Below, piece by piece: positions 1 to 8,393 of a DNA stretch of 64,000 nt (position 1 is the first letter of the stretch; every line of letters begins with the position of its first letter). The stretch comes from an uncultured Clostridia bacterium (GTDB lineage Bacteria; Bacillota; Clostridia; Oscillospirales; Acutalibacteraceae). The translations under genes and the position numbers were made by a program. The notes beneath the pieces are model-generated. The model worked only from the letters and a program-made list of their open reading frames with translations. It was not told the DNA's origin and did not search any database. The DNA lies in NCBI GenBank assembly GCA_946184295.1, contig CAMHEZ010000002.1:1-64000 (forward strand). Direction: 5' to 3'.

Positions 1-87
1 TGGCGGGGGGGGGCAGCGCCCCACGAGGCAAGCGGAGCTTGCCGAGCACCACGCGCTAAGATTTCCAACAAAACTCAGGCGAATACA
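1..87 (+). repeat. Interspersed 3'-end repeat, copy R1 (cut by window edge)
   Basis: Sense strand is plus. The piece contains the GC-rich hairpin core (GCAGCGCCCCACGAGGC) and the typical terminal motif CTCAGGCGAATAC shared with the other copies. The gene whose 3' end it would follow lies to the left, outside the window. Confidence 0.7.
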
Positions 88-90
88 AAA

Positions 91-125
91 CGCGGACACA
101 TTTCCGAAAAGGATTTGTGTCCGCG
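91..125. terminator. Bidirectional terminator after purB
   Basis: Perfect 10-bp arms (CGCGGACACA / TGTGTCCGCG) around a 15-nt loop, with an A-run on the left and CTTTTT on the right, so it can stop transcripts from both sides. It lies 14 nt beyond the purB stop codon. Confidence 0.85.
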
Positions 126-138
126 CTTTTTCATCATA

Positions 139-1578
139 CTATACGTTAATTTCCACCTTCACGCCCAGCTCGTCCTTGTAGGTTTCCAGCACCGGCGCGA
201 CGCATTCCGCGAGGAATTCGGTCACCTGTTCGGGGCTTCTGCCGACATACTTCGCGGGGTCGAGAATCGCGTTCAGCTCGTCCAGCGTCACGCCGAACAT
301 CGGGTCGCCCGCAATTCTCTCGAGCAGGTCGTTCTCCTTGCCCTCGACCTTGACCTGTTTGCCGGCTTCCATCGAATGCACACGGATTCTCTCGTGCAGT
401 TCCTGACGGTTGCCCCCGCGCTTGACCGCGTCCATCATGATGTTTTCTGTCGCCATGAAGGGCAGTTCCTTCATGAGGCGCTGGTTGATGACCTTGGGAT
501 ACACGACAAGGCCGTCCACGACATTGAGGTACAGACTGAGAATGCCATCCACCGCGAGGAACGCCTCCGGCACGCTGATACGCTTGTTGGCGCTGTCGTC
601 GAGCGTTCTCTCAAACCACTGGGTCGCCGTGGTAATCGCGGGATTGAGTGCGTCCACCATCACATAACGCGCAAGGGAGGCAATACGCTCACTGCGCATG
701 GGATTGCGCTTGTAGGCCATCGCGGAGGAACCGATCTGGCCCTTCTCAAACGGCTCTTCGATCTCCTTGAGGTGCTGGAGCAGGCGGATATCATTGGAAA
801 ATTTGGTGGCCGACTGCGCGATGCCGGAAAGCACATTCAGAATCCGGCTGTCGAGCTTGCGGGTGTAAGTCTGACCCGACACGGCGAAGCAGCCGTTATA
901 GCCCATCTTTTCGGCAATGCGCCGGTCGAGGGCGCGGCACTTCTCGTGGTCGCCGTCGAACAGCTCCAAAAAGCTGGCCTGCGTGCCGGTCGTACCCTTG
1001 CAGCCGAGCAGCTTCGCGCCGTCCAGCAGGTAATTCACGTCATCGAGGTCGATGAGCAGGTCTTGCAGCCAGAGCGCGGCGCGCTTGCCCACCGTCGTGG
1101 GCTGGGCAGGCTGAAAATGCGTGAAGGCCAGCGTGGGCAGCGCCTTGTATTCGTCGGCGAACTTGGACAGCTCGGCGATGACGTTGACCAGCTTTTGACG
1201 CACGAGCTTGAGCGCTTCGGTCATGATAATCACATCGGTGTTGTCGCCGACATAGCAAGAGGTCGCGCCGAGGTGGATAATGCCCGCCGCTTTGGGACAC
1301 TGCTGTCCGTAGGCGTAAACATGGCTCATCACGTCATGGCGCACTTCCTTTTCACGCGCCTGCGCAACCTCATAATTGATATCCTCGGCGTGCGCCTTCA
1401 ATTCGGCGATCTGCTCATCGGTAATGTCAAGACCCAGCTCCTGCTCGGTTTCGGCCAGCGCAATCCACAGCTTGCGCCACGTGCGGAACTTCATATCGGG
1501 AGAGAAGAGGTACTGCATTTCCTTCCCGGCATAGCGGGAACCTAACGGTGTTTCATAAATATCTTTCAAAGCATTCAT
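139..1578 (-). CDS. purB: Adenylosuccinate lyase PurB
   Basis: Cytosolic lyase that splits SAICAR to AICAR plus fumarate and adenylosuccinate to AMP plus fumarate in purine synthesis. The 479-residue protein has the fumarase/aspartase-superfamily signature GSSAMAYKRNP at residues 283-293 and a conserved THFQPAQPTT segment with His154. The start was placed at MNALKDIYE, just after an AAAAGGA box; reading further upstream would translate repeat R2, whose Arg-rich product has no family counterpart. It follows purF on the same strand, with repeat R2 filling the 180-nt gap, and probably shares its transcript. Length and motifs fit the family, so the call is secure. Confidence 0.97.
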   Translation of the reverse strand: MNALKDIYETPLGSRYAGKEMQYLFSPDMKFRTWRKLWIALAETEQELGLDITDEQIAELKAHAEDINYEVAQAREKEVRHDVMSHVYAYGQQCPKAAGIIHLGATSCYVGDNTDVIIMTEALKLVRQKLVNVIAELSKFADEYKALPTLAFTHFQPAQPTTVGKRAALWLQDLLIDLDDVNYLLDGAKLLGCKGTTGTQASFLELFDGDHEKCRALDRRIAEKMGYNGCFAVSGQTYTRKLDSRILNVLSGIAQSATKFSNDIRLLQHLKEIEEPFEKGQIGSSAMAYKRNPMRSERIASLARYVMVDALNPAITTATQWFERTLDDSANKRISVPEAFLAVDGILSLYLNVVDGLVVYPKVINQRLMKELPFMATENIMMDAVKRGGNRQELHERIRVHSMEAGKQVKVEGKENDLLERIAGDPMFGVTLDELNAILDPAKYVGRSPEQVTEFLAECVAPVLETYKDELGVKVEINV

Positions 1579-1600
1579 TCCTTTTGTATATTTTTCTTGT

Positions 1601-1749
1601 AGTCGCCTGACTTTATCCGAAATCTTGGCGCGTCTTGCTCGCAGGCTGCGCCTGCTTGTGGGGCTTTGCCCCACTCCCCAGTGGTGGCGCTGCCCCCACG
1701 CCCCTGCCAAAGGGACCAGTCCCTTTGGAAACCCGCGCTTCGCTTAATA
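1601..1749 (-). repeat. Interspersed 3'-end repeat, copy R2 (purF/purB gap)
   Basis: Sense strand minus, beginning 10 nt after the purF stop codon with TTAAGCGAAGCGCGGG and ending near GTCAGGCGAC. It contains the hairpin GTGGGGCAAAGCCCCAC and paired CCAAAGGGAC/GTCCCTTTGG segments. It fills the gap between two purine genes and has no U-tract terminator. Confidence 0.85.
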
Positions 1750-1759
1750 TTTGCTTGTC

Positions 1760-3262
1760 TCACACCAATTTATCGTCTTTACCCATATGCTTGGTGACAA
1801 TGCCGTCGGGATAACGTCCGTCAAAACAGGCCGTACAGAGCGGGAATTTTTTACCGCACAGCAGTTTGCCTATGGCATCAAGCTCCAAAAAATCCAGTGA
1901 ATCCGCCTCGATGAGTTCTGTAATTTCCTCGATCGTGTGCTGATTGGCAATGAGGTCCTCGGCGGAGGGAATGTCCACGCCGTAAAAACAGGGGTTACGG
2001 AAGGCGGGCGAGCTGATGCGCACGTGTACTTCACTCGCGCCGGCTTCCCGCAGCATATTGACAATGCGGTGCATCGTCGTACCGCGCACGATGGAATCGT
2101 CCAGCATAACCACGCGGCGGCCGTTGACAATGGAGCGCAGTGCGTTGAGCTTCAGTCGGACGGCGTTGGTGCGCTGGCTCTGGTCGGGCTTGATGAAGGT
2201 GCGGCCTATGTAGCTGTTCTTGACAATGCCCTTGGCATACGGAATGCCCGATTCCTCCGCATATCCAATGGCCGCGTCAATGCCGGATTCCGGCACGCCG
2301 ATGACGATATCGGCCTTGACGGGCTTCTGCTTGGCGAGCTGCCGCCCCGCCTGCCTTCTGGAATCGTAGACCGACACGCCGTCAATCACCGAATCGGTGC
2401 GGGCAAAATAGATGTATTCAAAAATGCAGTGAGCGATGTCCTTGGTGCAAAGCGAACGGTCGCTGTGAATGCCGTGTTCATCGCAGGTGATAATCTCGCC
2501 GGGGTCCACGTCACGCATAAACTCCGCGCCCACTGCGTCCAGCGCACAGGTCTCGCTGGCAAACACAATGTCGTTGTCAATCTTTCCCATGCAGAGCGGC
2601 CGGAATCCCTTGGGGTCACGCGCCGCAATCAGCTTGCGGGGGCTCATGACCAGCAGCGAATAAGCGCCGTGCAGTTTCTGCATCGCCGCCTTGACCGCCT
2701 CCTGCACCGAATGGTAATTCAGTCTTTCGCGGGCGATGGTGTAGGCAATGACCTCGGAGTCGATGGTCGTCTGGAAAATTGCGCCCCGCTGCTCCAGCTC
2801 GCTGCGCAGCTCGTGGGCATTGGTCAGGTTGCCGTTGTGAGCCAGTCCGAGCGTCCCCTTGACATAGCGCATGACCAGCGGCTGACTGTTCTCACGCACC
2901 GAACCGCCGGCGGTGGAATACCGCACATGGCCGATGGCGGCTTGTCCTTTCAGCTCGCGGAGAATGTCCTTGTTGAAGACCTCGCTCACGAGACCCATGT
3001 CCTTGTGATAGGAAAAAACGCCTCTATCGCTCACGGCAATGCCGCAGCTCTCCTGTCCGCGGTGCTGCAAGGCGACCAGACCGTGATACACACTCTGCGC
3101 CACCGCCAGTTCTCCCGAATAGGAATAGATCCCGAACACGCCGCATTCCTCGTGCAGTTTGGCGCGGTCCAGCTCGCTGAAATCCACGCCGCAGTTGGAA
3201 CAGTCACGGCAACGGCTCCCGCCGCCCTGACAATGATTCACTGTCAATTCTGTTGTTTCCAT
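1760..3262 (-). CDS. purF: Amidophosphoribosyltransferase PurF with Cys-rich propeptide
   Basis: First committed step of purine synthesis: PRPP plus glutamine to phosphoribosylamine. The protein has 500 residues. The N-terminal nucleophile is Cys40 (EECGVFG), so the preceding 39 residues should be a cleaved propeptide. The PRPP loop VVMLDDSIVRGTT is at 385-396. Cys239, Cys425, Cys476 and Cys479 match the four [4Fe-4S] ligands of the Bacillus-type enzyme. The start at METTEL has AAAGGAAG at a good distance; upstream Met codons abut that box. The propeptide is odd: Cys11, 18, 21 and 24 form a C-x6-C-x2-C-x2-C pattern. A TTGACT-N17-TATAAT promoter lies upstream, and purB follows after repeat R2. 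Confidence 0.97.
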   Translation of the reverse strand: METTELTVNHCQGGGSRCRDCSNCGVDFSELDRAKLHEECGVFGIYSYSGELAVAQSVYHGLVALQHRGQESCGIAVSDRGVFSYHKDMGLVSEVFNKDILRELKGQAAIGHVRYSTAGGSVRENSQPLVMRYVKGTLGLAHNGNLTNAHELRSELEQRGAIFQTTIDSEVIAYTIARERLNYHSVQEAVKAAMQKLHGAYSLLVMSPRKLIAARDPKGFRPLCMGKIDNDIVFASETCALDAVGAEFMRDVDPGEIITCDEHGIHSDRSLCTKDIAHCIFEYIYFARTDSVIDGVSVYDSRRQAGRQLAKQKPVKADIVIGVPESGIDAAIGYAEESGIPYAKGIVKNSYIGRTFIKPDQSQRTNAVRLKLNALRSIVNGRRVVMLDDSIVRGTTMHRIVNMLREAGASEVHVRISSPAFRNPCFYGVDIPSAEDLIANQHTIEEITELIEADSLDFLELDAIGKLLCGKKFPLCTACFDGRYPDGIVTKHMGKDDKLV

Positions 3263-3333
3263 TATCATCTTCCTTTGTTTGATGATTTTCAATACGTTGA
3301 TGGAATGGATAAAAATATCATACTTAGAGTAAT

Positions 3334-3362
3334 ATTATAAATGATTCAGGCATAAAAGTCAA
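3334..3362 (-). promoter_or_regulatory. Promoter of purF
   Basis: Minus strand TTGACT, 17-nt spacer, TATAAT; about 70 nt upstream of the purF start codon. No PurR-box pair or purine riboswitch could be recognised in the leader. Confidence 0.75.
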
Positions 3363-3440
3363 ACAATTGGCGGACAATCGGCTGATAGTTTATCCCGGAA
3401 AATTCCCGCAAATATTATGCAACATGGATAAAAAGCAAAA

Positions 3441-3483
3441 AGCAGGGCGAACCCCGCAGTTTGCCTGCGCTATCCGTCCTGCT
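3441..3483 (-). terminator. Terminator after purC
   Basis: On the minus transcript an outer AGCAGGAC/GCCCTGCT stem encloses an inner CGCAG-GCAAA-CTGCG hairpin and is followed by TTTTTGCTTTTT, 10 nt after the purC stop. This separates purC from purF. Confidence 0.75.
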
Positions 3484-3493
3484 CGATATGCAA

Positions 3494-4201
3494 TTAGTCG
3501 AGGTGGAGTCTCTTGAAGACCTCGGCATAGGCCTCCTCTACGCCGCCCATGTCGCGTCTGAATCTGTCCTTATCCAGCTTCTGATGGGTCTCGATGTCCC
3601 ACAGACGGCAGGTATCGGGAGAAATCTCGTCGGCGAGGATAATGTTGCCGTGGAAGCGGCCGAACTCGATCTTGAAGTCGATCAGCTCGATGCCGATGGT
3701 CTGGAAGAACTCGATGAGCACTTCGTTGACCTTGTAAGCCATGGTGGCAATCTTGTCAAGCTCTTCCTGCGTGGCCGCACCGATGGCGAGAATCTGGCTG
3801 TCGTTAATCATGGGGTCGCCCAGCGCGTCGTCCTTGAGGCAGTACTCGAGAGTGGGATTCTTGAGCTTGGTGCCCTCCTCCACGCCGAAGCGCTTGGAGA
3901 AGCTGCCCGCGGCGGTGTTTCTGATGATAACCTCCAGCGGCACGATCTGAACTTTCTTGACGAGGGTCTCGCGGTCGCTGAGTTCTTCGACATAGTGGCT
4001 GGGAACGCCCTTCCTCTCCAGCAGCTTGCAAAGCATATTGGACATTCTGTTGTTCACGACGCCCTTACCGGCAATCGTGCCCTTCTTTTCGCCGTTGAAA
4101 GCGGTCGCGTCGTCCTTGTAGGAAACAATGCAGTAATCAGCGTCGTCAGTGGCAAAAACCTTCTTGGCCTTGCCTTCATAAAGCTGTTCTCTTTTTTCCA
4201 T
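3494..4201 (-). CDS. purC: SAICAR synthetase PurC
   Basis: Joins aspartate to CAIR with ATP to give SAICAR, the step that supplies the PurB substrate. The 235-residue length is typical of the bacterial enzyme. The N terminus [12 protein letters not shown] is the classic family opening, and [22 protein letters not shown] near the middle is the conserved nucleotide/CAIR site. Start at MEKREQ, with AAGGAG nine bases upstream; the 14 codons further upstream are unlikely to be translated. It has its own promoter (TTGCAT-N17-TATGAT) and terminator, so it seems to be a single-gene unit beside purF. Confidence 0.97.
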   Translation of the reverse strand: MEKREQLYEGKAKKVFATDDADYCIVSYKDDATAFNGEKKGTIAGKGVVNNRMSNMLCKLLERKGVPSHYVEELSDRETLVKKVQIVPLEVIIRNTAAGSFSKRFGVEEGTKLKNPTLEYCLKDDALGDPMINDSQILAIGAATQEELDKIATMAYKVNEVLIEFFQTIGIELIDFKIEFGRFHGNIILADEISPDTCRLWDIETHQKLDKDRFRRDMGGVEEAYAEVFKRLHLD

Positions 4202-4292
4202 ATTATCTTGTTCTCCTTCATGTTGCGGACTCATGATAAACACTGCGCGGAAATCAATCCGTCACAAACCTGTCCTTTGTCATGGTAATGAC

Positions 4293-4321
4293 ATCATACC
4301 ACGAAATAAAGACAAATGCAA
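4293..4321 (-). promoter_or_regulatory. Promoter of purC
   Basis: Minus strand TTGCAT, 17-nt spacer, TATGAT, about 90 nt upstream of the purC start. Confidence 0.65.
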
Positions 4322-4347
4322 GCCTCATCAAGCAAATATCATAAAAA

Positions 4348-5691
4348 TTAATAGACCGAAAGATATCTGTCGATTTCCCACTCGGTGACGGCCGTGCGGA
4401 AGCTGTCCCATTCGGCCTTCTTGCCCGCAATGTAGCTCTTGCAAACGTGCTCGCCGAGCACGCCCATGATAAAATCATCGGCTTCCAGTTCGTCAATGGC
4501 CTCTTTGAGACTGGCGGGCAGGCTCTCGATACCGGCGGCCCTGCGCTCCTGCTTGGTCATCTTGTAAATGTTGGCGTCGGTAATCTGATCGCAAGGCTTC
4601 ATGTGCTGCCGGATACCGTCGAGACCCGCGGCGATGCAGACCGCCAGTTCCAGATAAGGATTGCAGGCCGGGTCAGGGCAGCGAAGCTCCACGCGGGTGC
4701 CCGCTCCTCTCGCGGTGGGAATGCGGATCAGCGCGGAACGGTTGGCCGCCGACCACGCGATATAACAGGGCGCTTCATACCCCGGCACAAGGCGTTTATA
4801 CGAATTGACCAGCGGATTGGTGATGGCGGTCATACCCTTGATGTGCTTCATCAGACCGGCGATAAAAGAATAGGCAATTTCCGAAAGGCCAAGGCCGTTG
4901 GGGTCGTTCTCGTCACAGAAAACATTTTTGCCGTCGAGCGTGCAGAGCGACATATTGGTGTGCATACCCGAACCGCACACACCGTAACGCGGTTTTGGCA
5001 TGAAGGTGGCGTAAAGACCGTGGCGCAGCGCCACCGACTTGACAGCCAGCTTAAAGGTCATGATATTGTCAGCGGTGGTCAGCGCGTCGTCGTATTTGAA
5101 ATCAATCTCGTGCTGTGCCTCCGCAACTTCGTGATGAGACGCCTCAATCTCAAATCCCATCTGTCCCAGTGTGGTGCAGATGTCGCGGCGGCAGTCCTCG
5201 CCCAGATCGGTGGGCGCGAGGTCAAAGTAACCGGCCTCATCGTAACTGTTGGTGGTTGCGTGGCCGTGTTCATCGGTGTCAAAGAGGAAAAATTCCGCTT
5301 CCGGGCCGATATTGGCCTTGAAGCCCATCGCTTCGGCCTGCTGCAAGACCTTTTTCAGCACATAGCGGGGATCCCCTTCAAAAGGCGTGCCGTCGGGCTT
5401 GTAAACGTCGCAGATAAAGCGGGCCACCTTGCCCTGCTGCGGCCGCCACGGGAAGATCACGAAGGAATCGAGATCGGGGCGGAGATACATATCGGATTCT
5501 TCGATGCGCACGAAACCCTCGATGGACGAGCCGTCAAACATGCACTCATTGTCCAGACACTTTTCCAGCTGTCCTACTGTAATCGCCACATTTTTCATAT
5601 GACCAAAGGTATCGGTAAATTGCAGGCGGATAAACTGCACGTCCTCTTCCTCCACAATTCTGACGATATCCTCTCTGGTGTACTTTGCCAT
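4348..5691 (-). CDS. glnA: Glutamine synthetase type I-alpha
   Basis: ATP-dependent ligation of ammonia to glutamate. The 447-residue length and the sequence match the Firmicute GS-I-alpha group. [10 protein letters not shown] carries Arg62, the residue used in feedback regulation of the Bacillus enzyme, and no adenylylation loop is evident. Active-site elements include the FDGSSIEGF start, [15 protein letters not shown] and NRSALIRIP with the following RVELRCPDP. The start is preceded by GGGAGG with nine-base spacing. An unknown gene lies 63 nt upstream on the same strand and may be co-transcribed. Product glutamine feeds PurF next door. No glnR-like regulator gene is visible. Confidence 0.97.
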   Translation of the reverse strand: MAKYTREDIVRIVEEEDVQFIRLQFTDTFGHMKNVAITVGQLEKCLDNECMFDGSSIEGFVRIEESDMYLRPDLDSFVIFPWRPQQGKVARFICDVYKPDGTPFEGDPRYVLKKVLQQAEAMGFKANIGPEAEFFLFDTDEHGHATTNSYDEAGYFDLAPTDLGEDCRRDICTTLGQMGFEIEASHHEVAEAQHEIDFKYDDALTTADNIMTFKLAVKSVALRHGLYATFMPKPRYGVCGSGMHTNMSLCTLDGKNVFCDENDPNGLGLSEIAYSFIAGLMKHIKGMTAITNPLVNSYKRLVPGYEAPCYIAWSAANRSALIRIPTARGAGTRVELRCPDPACNPYLELAVCIAAGLDGIRQHMKPCDQITDANIYKMTKQERRAAGIESLPASLKEAIDELEADDFIMGVLGEHVCKSYIAGKKAEWDSFRTAVTEWEIDRYLSVY

Positions 5692-5754
5692 TATCGCAAA
5701 CCTCCCAAAATAATCGCTTTGTTCCCCATTTCAAATGGCAGGCAATTTTTTTAT

Positions 5755-6513
5755 TCACAGCTCGTTGACGGCATACATGCAGGAATAGGCGATACCGCGG
5801 TACAGTTCCTTGGTCAGCGCCTCAAAGGTCTCGGTCATGCCCTTCTTCTCGGCAGCCTCTCTGCCCTTTTTCTGCCAGGAATCCTCTCCCCCGTCAAACA
5901 CATACGCCTCAATCGCCGCGCTCAGCAGTCTGCGGTGAACCGGCTGCATCATGCCGTCGGCGGCCACAAAATTGGCTTGCAGCGCTTTCTGTGCCGCATG
6001 GAACCGGAAGGAAAACTCGCTCAGCTCCAATTTCTGCGCCAGTGCGCGGAGACGCTCCAGCAGTTTCACCATATCCTGCGACACATCGCCGAAACGCGGC
6101 TGATCGGCAGGCGCATTCTCAATCACCTGCTCAAACAGCTCCACCAACCACTGCCCGCTAAAGGGGTTGACCCGCCACAAACGGTTCCAGCTGCTGACGG
6201 TGCCGTCATTATAAAAAGAAAGAATGCAGCACGGCAGACCATTGGGGGTGGTGAGCTTGGCGTAATCGTCCACCTCATCTGTCACAATGACCTTGCAGAC
6301 CTGTGCGCCTCTGTTCTTAAGCTCTTGGAGCCACTGCTCACGGGATTCCGCCACGGTACCTGCGCCGGGTTCCTGCTCGCCCTGCGCCGCAAAGTGGAAA
6401 ATATATCCCGCGATTTTCTTGTTTTCGGTGAGCTGCTGCGCATACTCACCTGTCCGGATATAATGATTGGCTGTCAGCGTGAGCTGAAGCATATTCATCA
6501 ATTCGCCGTTCAT
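5755..6513 (-). CDS. Protein of unknown function upstream of glnA
   Basis: A 252-residue soluble protein that I do not recognise. It has no signal peptide or membrane segment and no obvious catalytic motif. The sequence is mixed alpha/beta in character, with an acidic/amphipathic second half (residues about 130-250). The start has AAGGAG ten bases upstream. It lies 63 nt before glnA on the same strand, so it is probably in one transcript with it, but a role in nitrogen metabolism is only a guess from position. Confidence 0.8.
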   Translation of the reverse strand: MNGELMNMLQLTLTANHYIRTGEYAQQLTENKKIAGYIFHFAAQGEQEPGAGTVAESREQWLQELKNRGAQVCKVIVTDEVDDYAKLTTPNGLPCCILSFYNDGTVSSWNRLWRVNPFSGQWLVELFEQVIENAPADQPRFGDVSQDMVKLLERLRALAQKLELSEFSFRFHAAQKALQANFVAADGMMQPVHRRLLSAAIEAYVFDGGEDSWQKKGREAAEKKGMTETFEALTKELYRGIAYSCMYAVNEL

Positions 6514-6637
6514 AAATCATCTACTCCTTCATCAATGCAATCGAATATATAAAATGATATCATAAGCACGCCCGTATTGCAAGTAAAAATTGTCAAAAAT
6601 GACCGATCAAAAAATAAATCCATCACAAAAAACACGT

Positions 6638-6666
6638 TTGACAAGTTGTTAATATCATGTTAATAT
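6638..6666 (+). promoter_or_regulatory. Near-perfect promoter for the 6795 gene
   Basis: TTGACA, 17-nt spacer, TAATAT on the plus strand. It would give a leader of about 120 nt in front of the membrane protein gene. Confidence 0.75.
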
Positions 6667-6794
6667 ATTACATAATGGGTTTCATGTGCAGCATATATTG
6701 TGAATAAATTTAAAAAATTCTTTGACAAAAATATTGTCGCCCGTTCACATTGCCATGCAACCCGATTACCCTTAGAAAGAAGGGGATATGAGAA

Positions 6795-7598
6795 ATGTCG
6801 CGTAAAATCGTGAAAAGCCTGCTGGTCATCGCCGCCACACTGGCGGCCACCGTGCTGCTGAGTATCATCGGCGTCAGCAGACGTTACAGTTCTATTATGC
6901 CGCCCGGCGTCAATCCGAGCAGTCAGATCGGCCTGTTCGTTACGATCATTGGATTGCTGCTCGCGTTGGGCACCGCCGTGTTTATTCTTCGTTATTTTAT
7001 TTTATTTACCCGGGTAGAGGTCATTGACGCCACCGGTCAGCCTCTCAGCGACAACGGCACCATCGCGATCGGCAATGTTTCCGTCCGTCCCATCGTCATC
7101 GCTTCGGCAGCGGCGTTGCTCAGCATGATCTTTGTGGGAATGGGTTTCGGTATCATGTTTGACCAGTTGGTCATTTACGTGCTGTATCTGGGCGCCATCG
7201 GATTGCTGAGCCTGACGGTCGCTTCCGTGATTTTCCTTTTTTCCGTGATACGCCACAAAATCCGACGACGTTTTGCGTGGATCGCCGCGGGGCTGTTTGC
7301 GCTGCTGGCGCTGCTCTTTTTTATCAAAGCCGTGCCAGCCGTGAAGGATATGCACGTGAGTGACAACGAACTGACCGCCATCACCGGCACCGTGTCCAGC
7401 GTATCGCCCAGTGCGGGCGTACTGGCAGGGCCCGGCAAGACCGAGGTCGTTATCAAGGGGACCAGCGGAGAAACGCTCTTGCTCCGCTACAGCGGAAGCA
7501 CCGGTGAACTTCGCAAGGGTAGCCGCTACACTTTCTATTATATGCCCAACACCAAGCTTGTGGATAAGGTCGTAGAAGCCGAAAACGTCAAATATTAA
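6795..7598 (+). CDS. Membrane protein of unknown function
   Basis: 267 residues with about five hydrophobic segments (near 7-28, 46-72, 97-118, 124-150 and 160-180), then a soluble C-terminal domain of about 85 residues that begins after PAVKDMHVSDNE and contains beta-type repeats of small and charged residues. The C-terminal part probably faces the outside of the membrane and could be an OB/SH3-like beta domain, but I do not recognise a family. The start follows AAGGGG by eight bases. It stands alone, with its own promoter and a strong terminator. Confidence 0.8.
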   Translation: MSRKIVKSLLVIAATLAATVLLSIIGVSRRYSSIMPPGVNPSSQIGLFVTIIGLLLALGTAVFILRYFILFTRVEVIDATGQPLSDNGTIAIGNVSVRPIVIASAAALLSMIFVGMGFGIMFDQLVIYVLYLGAIGLLSLTVASVIFLFSVIRHKIRRRFAWIAAGLFALLALLFFIKAVPAVKDMHVSDNELTAITGTVSSVSPSAGVLAGPGKTEVVIKGTSGETLLLRYSGSTGELRKGSRYTFYYMPNTKLVDKVVEAENVKY

Positions 7599-7600
7599 AA

Positions 7601-7642
7601 AATAACCGCTGTATGGATTTCCTTCCCCGTACAGCGGTTATT
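7601..7642. terminator. Bidirectional terminator between convergent genes
   Basis: Perfect 13-bp stem (AATAACCGCTGTA / TACAGCGGTTATT) flanked by A-run and T-run. It serves the plus-strand membrane protein gene and the converging zinc-ribbon gene. Confidence 0.9.
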
Positions 7643-7645
7643 TTA

Positions 7646-8239
7646 TCATTCGCAGCTCCATGTGTGTTTTTTGATGCCGTTGACCCGCATCACCGCGTAT
7701 TCCAGAATGCCTTTCCCTTTTAATTCTTCAAAAATCTCATAGTAACGAGTCTCAAAGGCATTGTAATCGTCAAATTCCAGATTGTCATAATCCAGGTTGA
7801 CCTGGGGCTCGATATAGCCCTTGTGTTCCAGATAATCCGGCTTGGGATTTTTCCAGTCGCCGTACAGACAACCGTGCCACAGCTTACCGTGAGCGGAAAT
7901 CAACAGCTTTTTGTTGACCTCCGGCGCCGGCTCCGCCTCTTCGCAGGGCACAAACTGAATATAGGAATAGTCGCTGTCTTCCACATAGAGCCGTCCGCAT
8001 TGCGGGCACTGGAACATGGAGCGCCCGATCAGATCACAGGCCGGCGCAAACAGCTCCAAATCGTCACTGTGCGGCTGCTCGCCGTATTCCAGAATTTCCA
8101 CCAGCTCCTTCACGTCCTGATCGGCCAGAATACGCGCTTTATAGGCGATGGAATCGCTCGTGTCGTTGAAACGAAAACCGCATTGACAGAAAAAATGCAA
8201 TTGCCGCTCCCCCTTCTCTTCAAAATCTTGCCCCTTCAT
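7646..8239 (-). CDS. Zinc-ribbon protein of unknown function
   Basis: 197 residues. The N-terminal half has a CQCG knuckle and a CPQCGRLYVED knuckle about 60 residues later, which together look like a split zinc ribbon. The C-terminal half is rich in acidic and aromatic residues. No membrane segment is present. The ATG chosen has GGAGG ten bases upstream. A TTG at 8200 is a good alternative start, since GGGGGAG lies six bases before it and it would place the first knuckle near the N terminus (184 residues). Monocistronic and convergent with its left neighbour; function unknown. Confidence 0.75.
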   Translation of the reverse strand: MKGQDFEEKGERQLHFFCQCGFRFNDTSDSIAYKARILADQDVKELVEILEYGEQPHSDDLELFAPACDLIGRSMFQCPQCGRLYVEDSDYSYIQFVPCEEAEPAPEVNKKLLISAHGKLWHGCLYGDWKNPKPDYLEHKGYIEPQVNLDYDNLEFDDYNAFETRYYEIFEELKGKGILEYAVMRVNGIKKHTWSCE

Positions 8240-8312
8240 TATATCACAGCCTCCGGCATAATGCAATCTTCACCGGAATCTATTTTGCAATAATTATTTT
8301 TTGCATACACGC

Positions 8313-8341
8313 TTTACATTTCATGCCACATCATGTATAAT
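8313..8341 (+). promoter_or_regulatory. Promoter of prfB
   Basis: TTTACA, 17-nt spacer, TATAAT on the plus strand, about 50 nt before the prfB start codon. Confidence 0.75.
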
Positions 8342-8393
8342 ATACTTTATCTGAAATGACTTGAAAAAAACATGAAAGGCGATTGAAACAATT

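Noticed and set aside
4447-6552. Plus-strand reading frame of 701 codons opposite glnA and its neighbour
   Set aside because: It is antisense to well-supported genes, His/Arg/Gly-rich as expected of a shadow frame in GC-rich coding DNA, and has no ribosome site.
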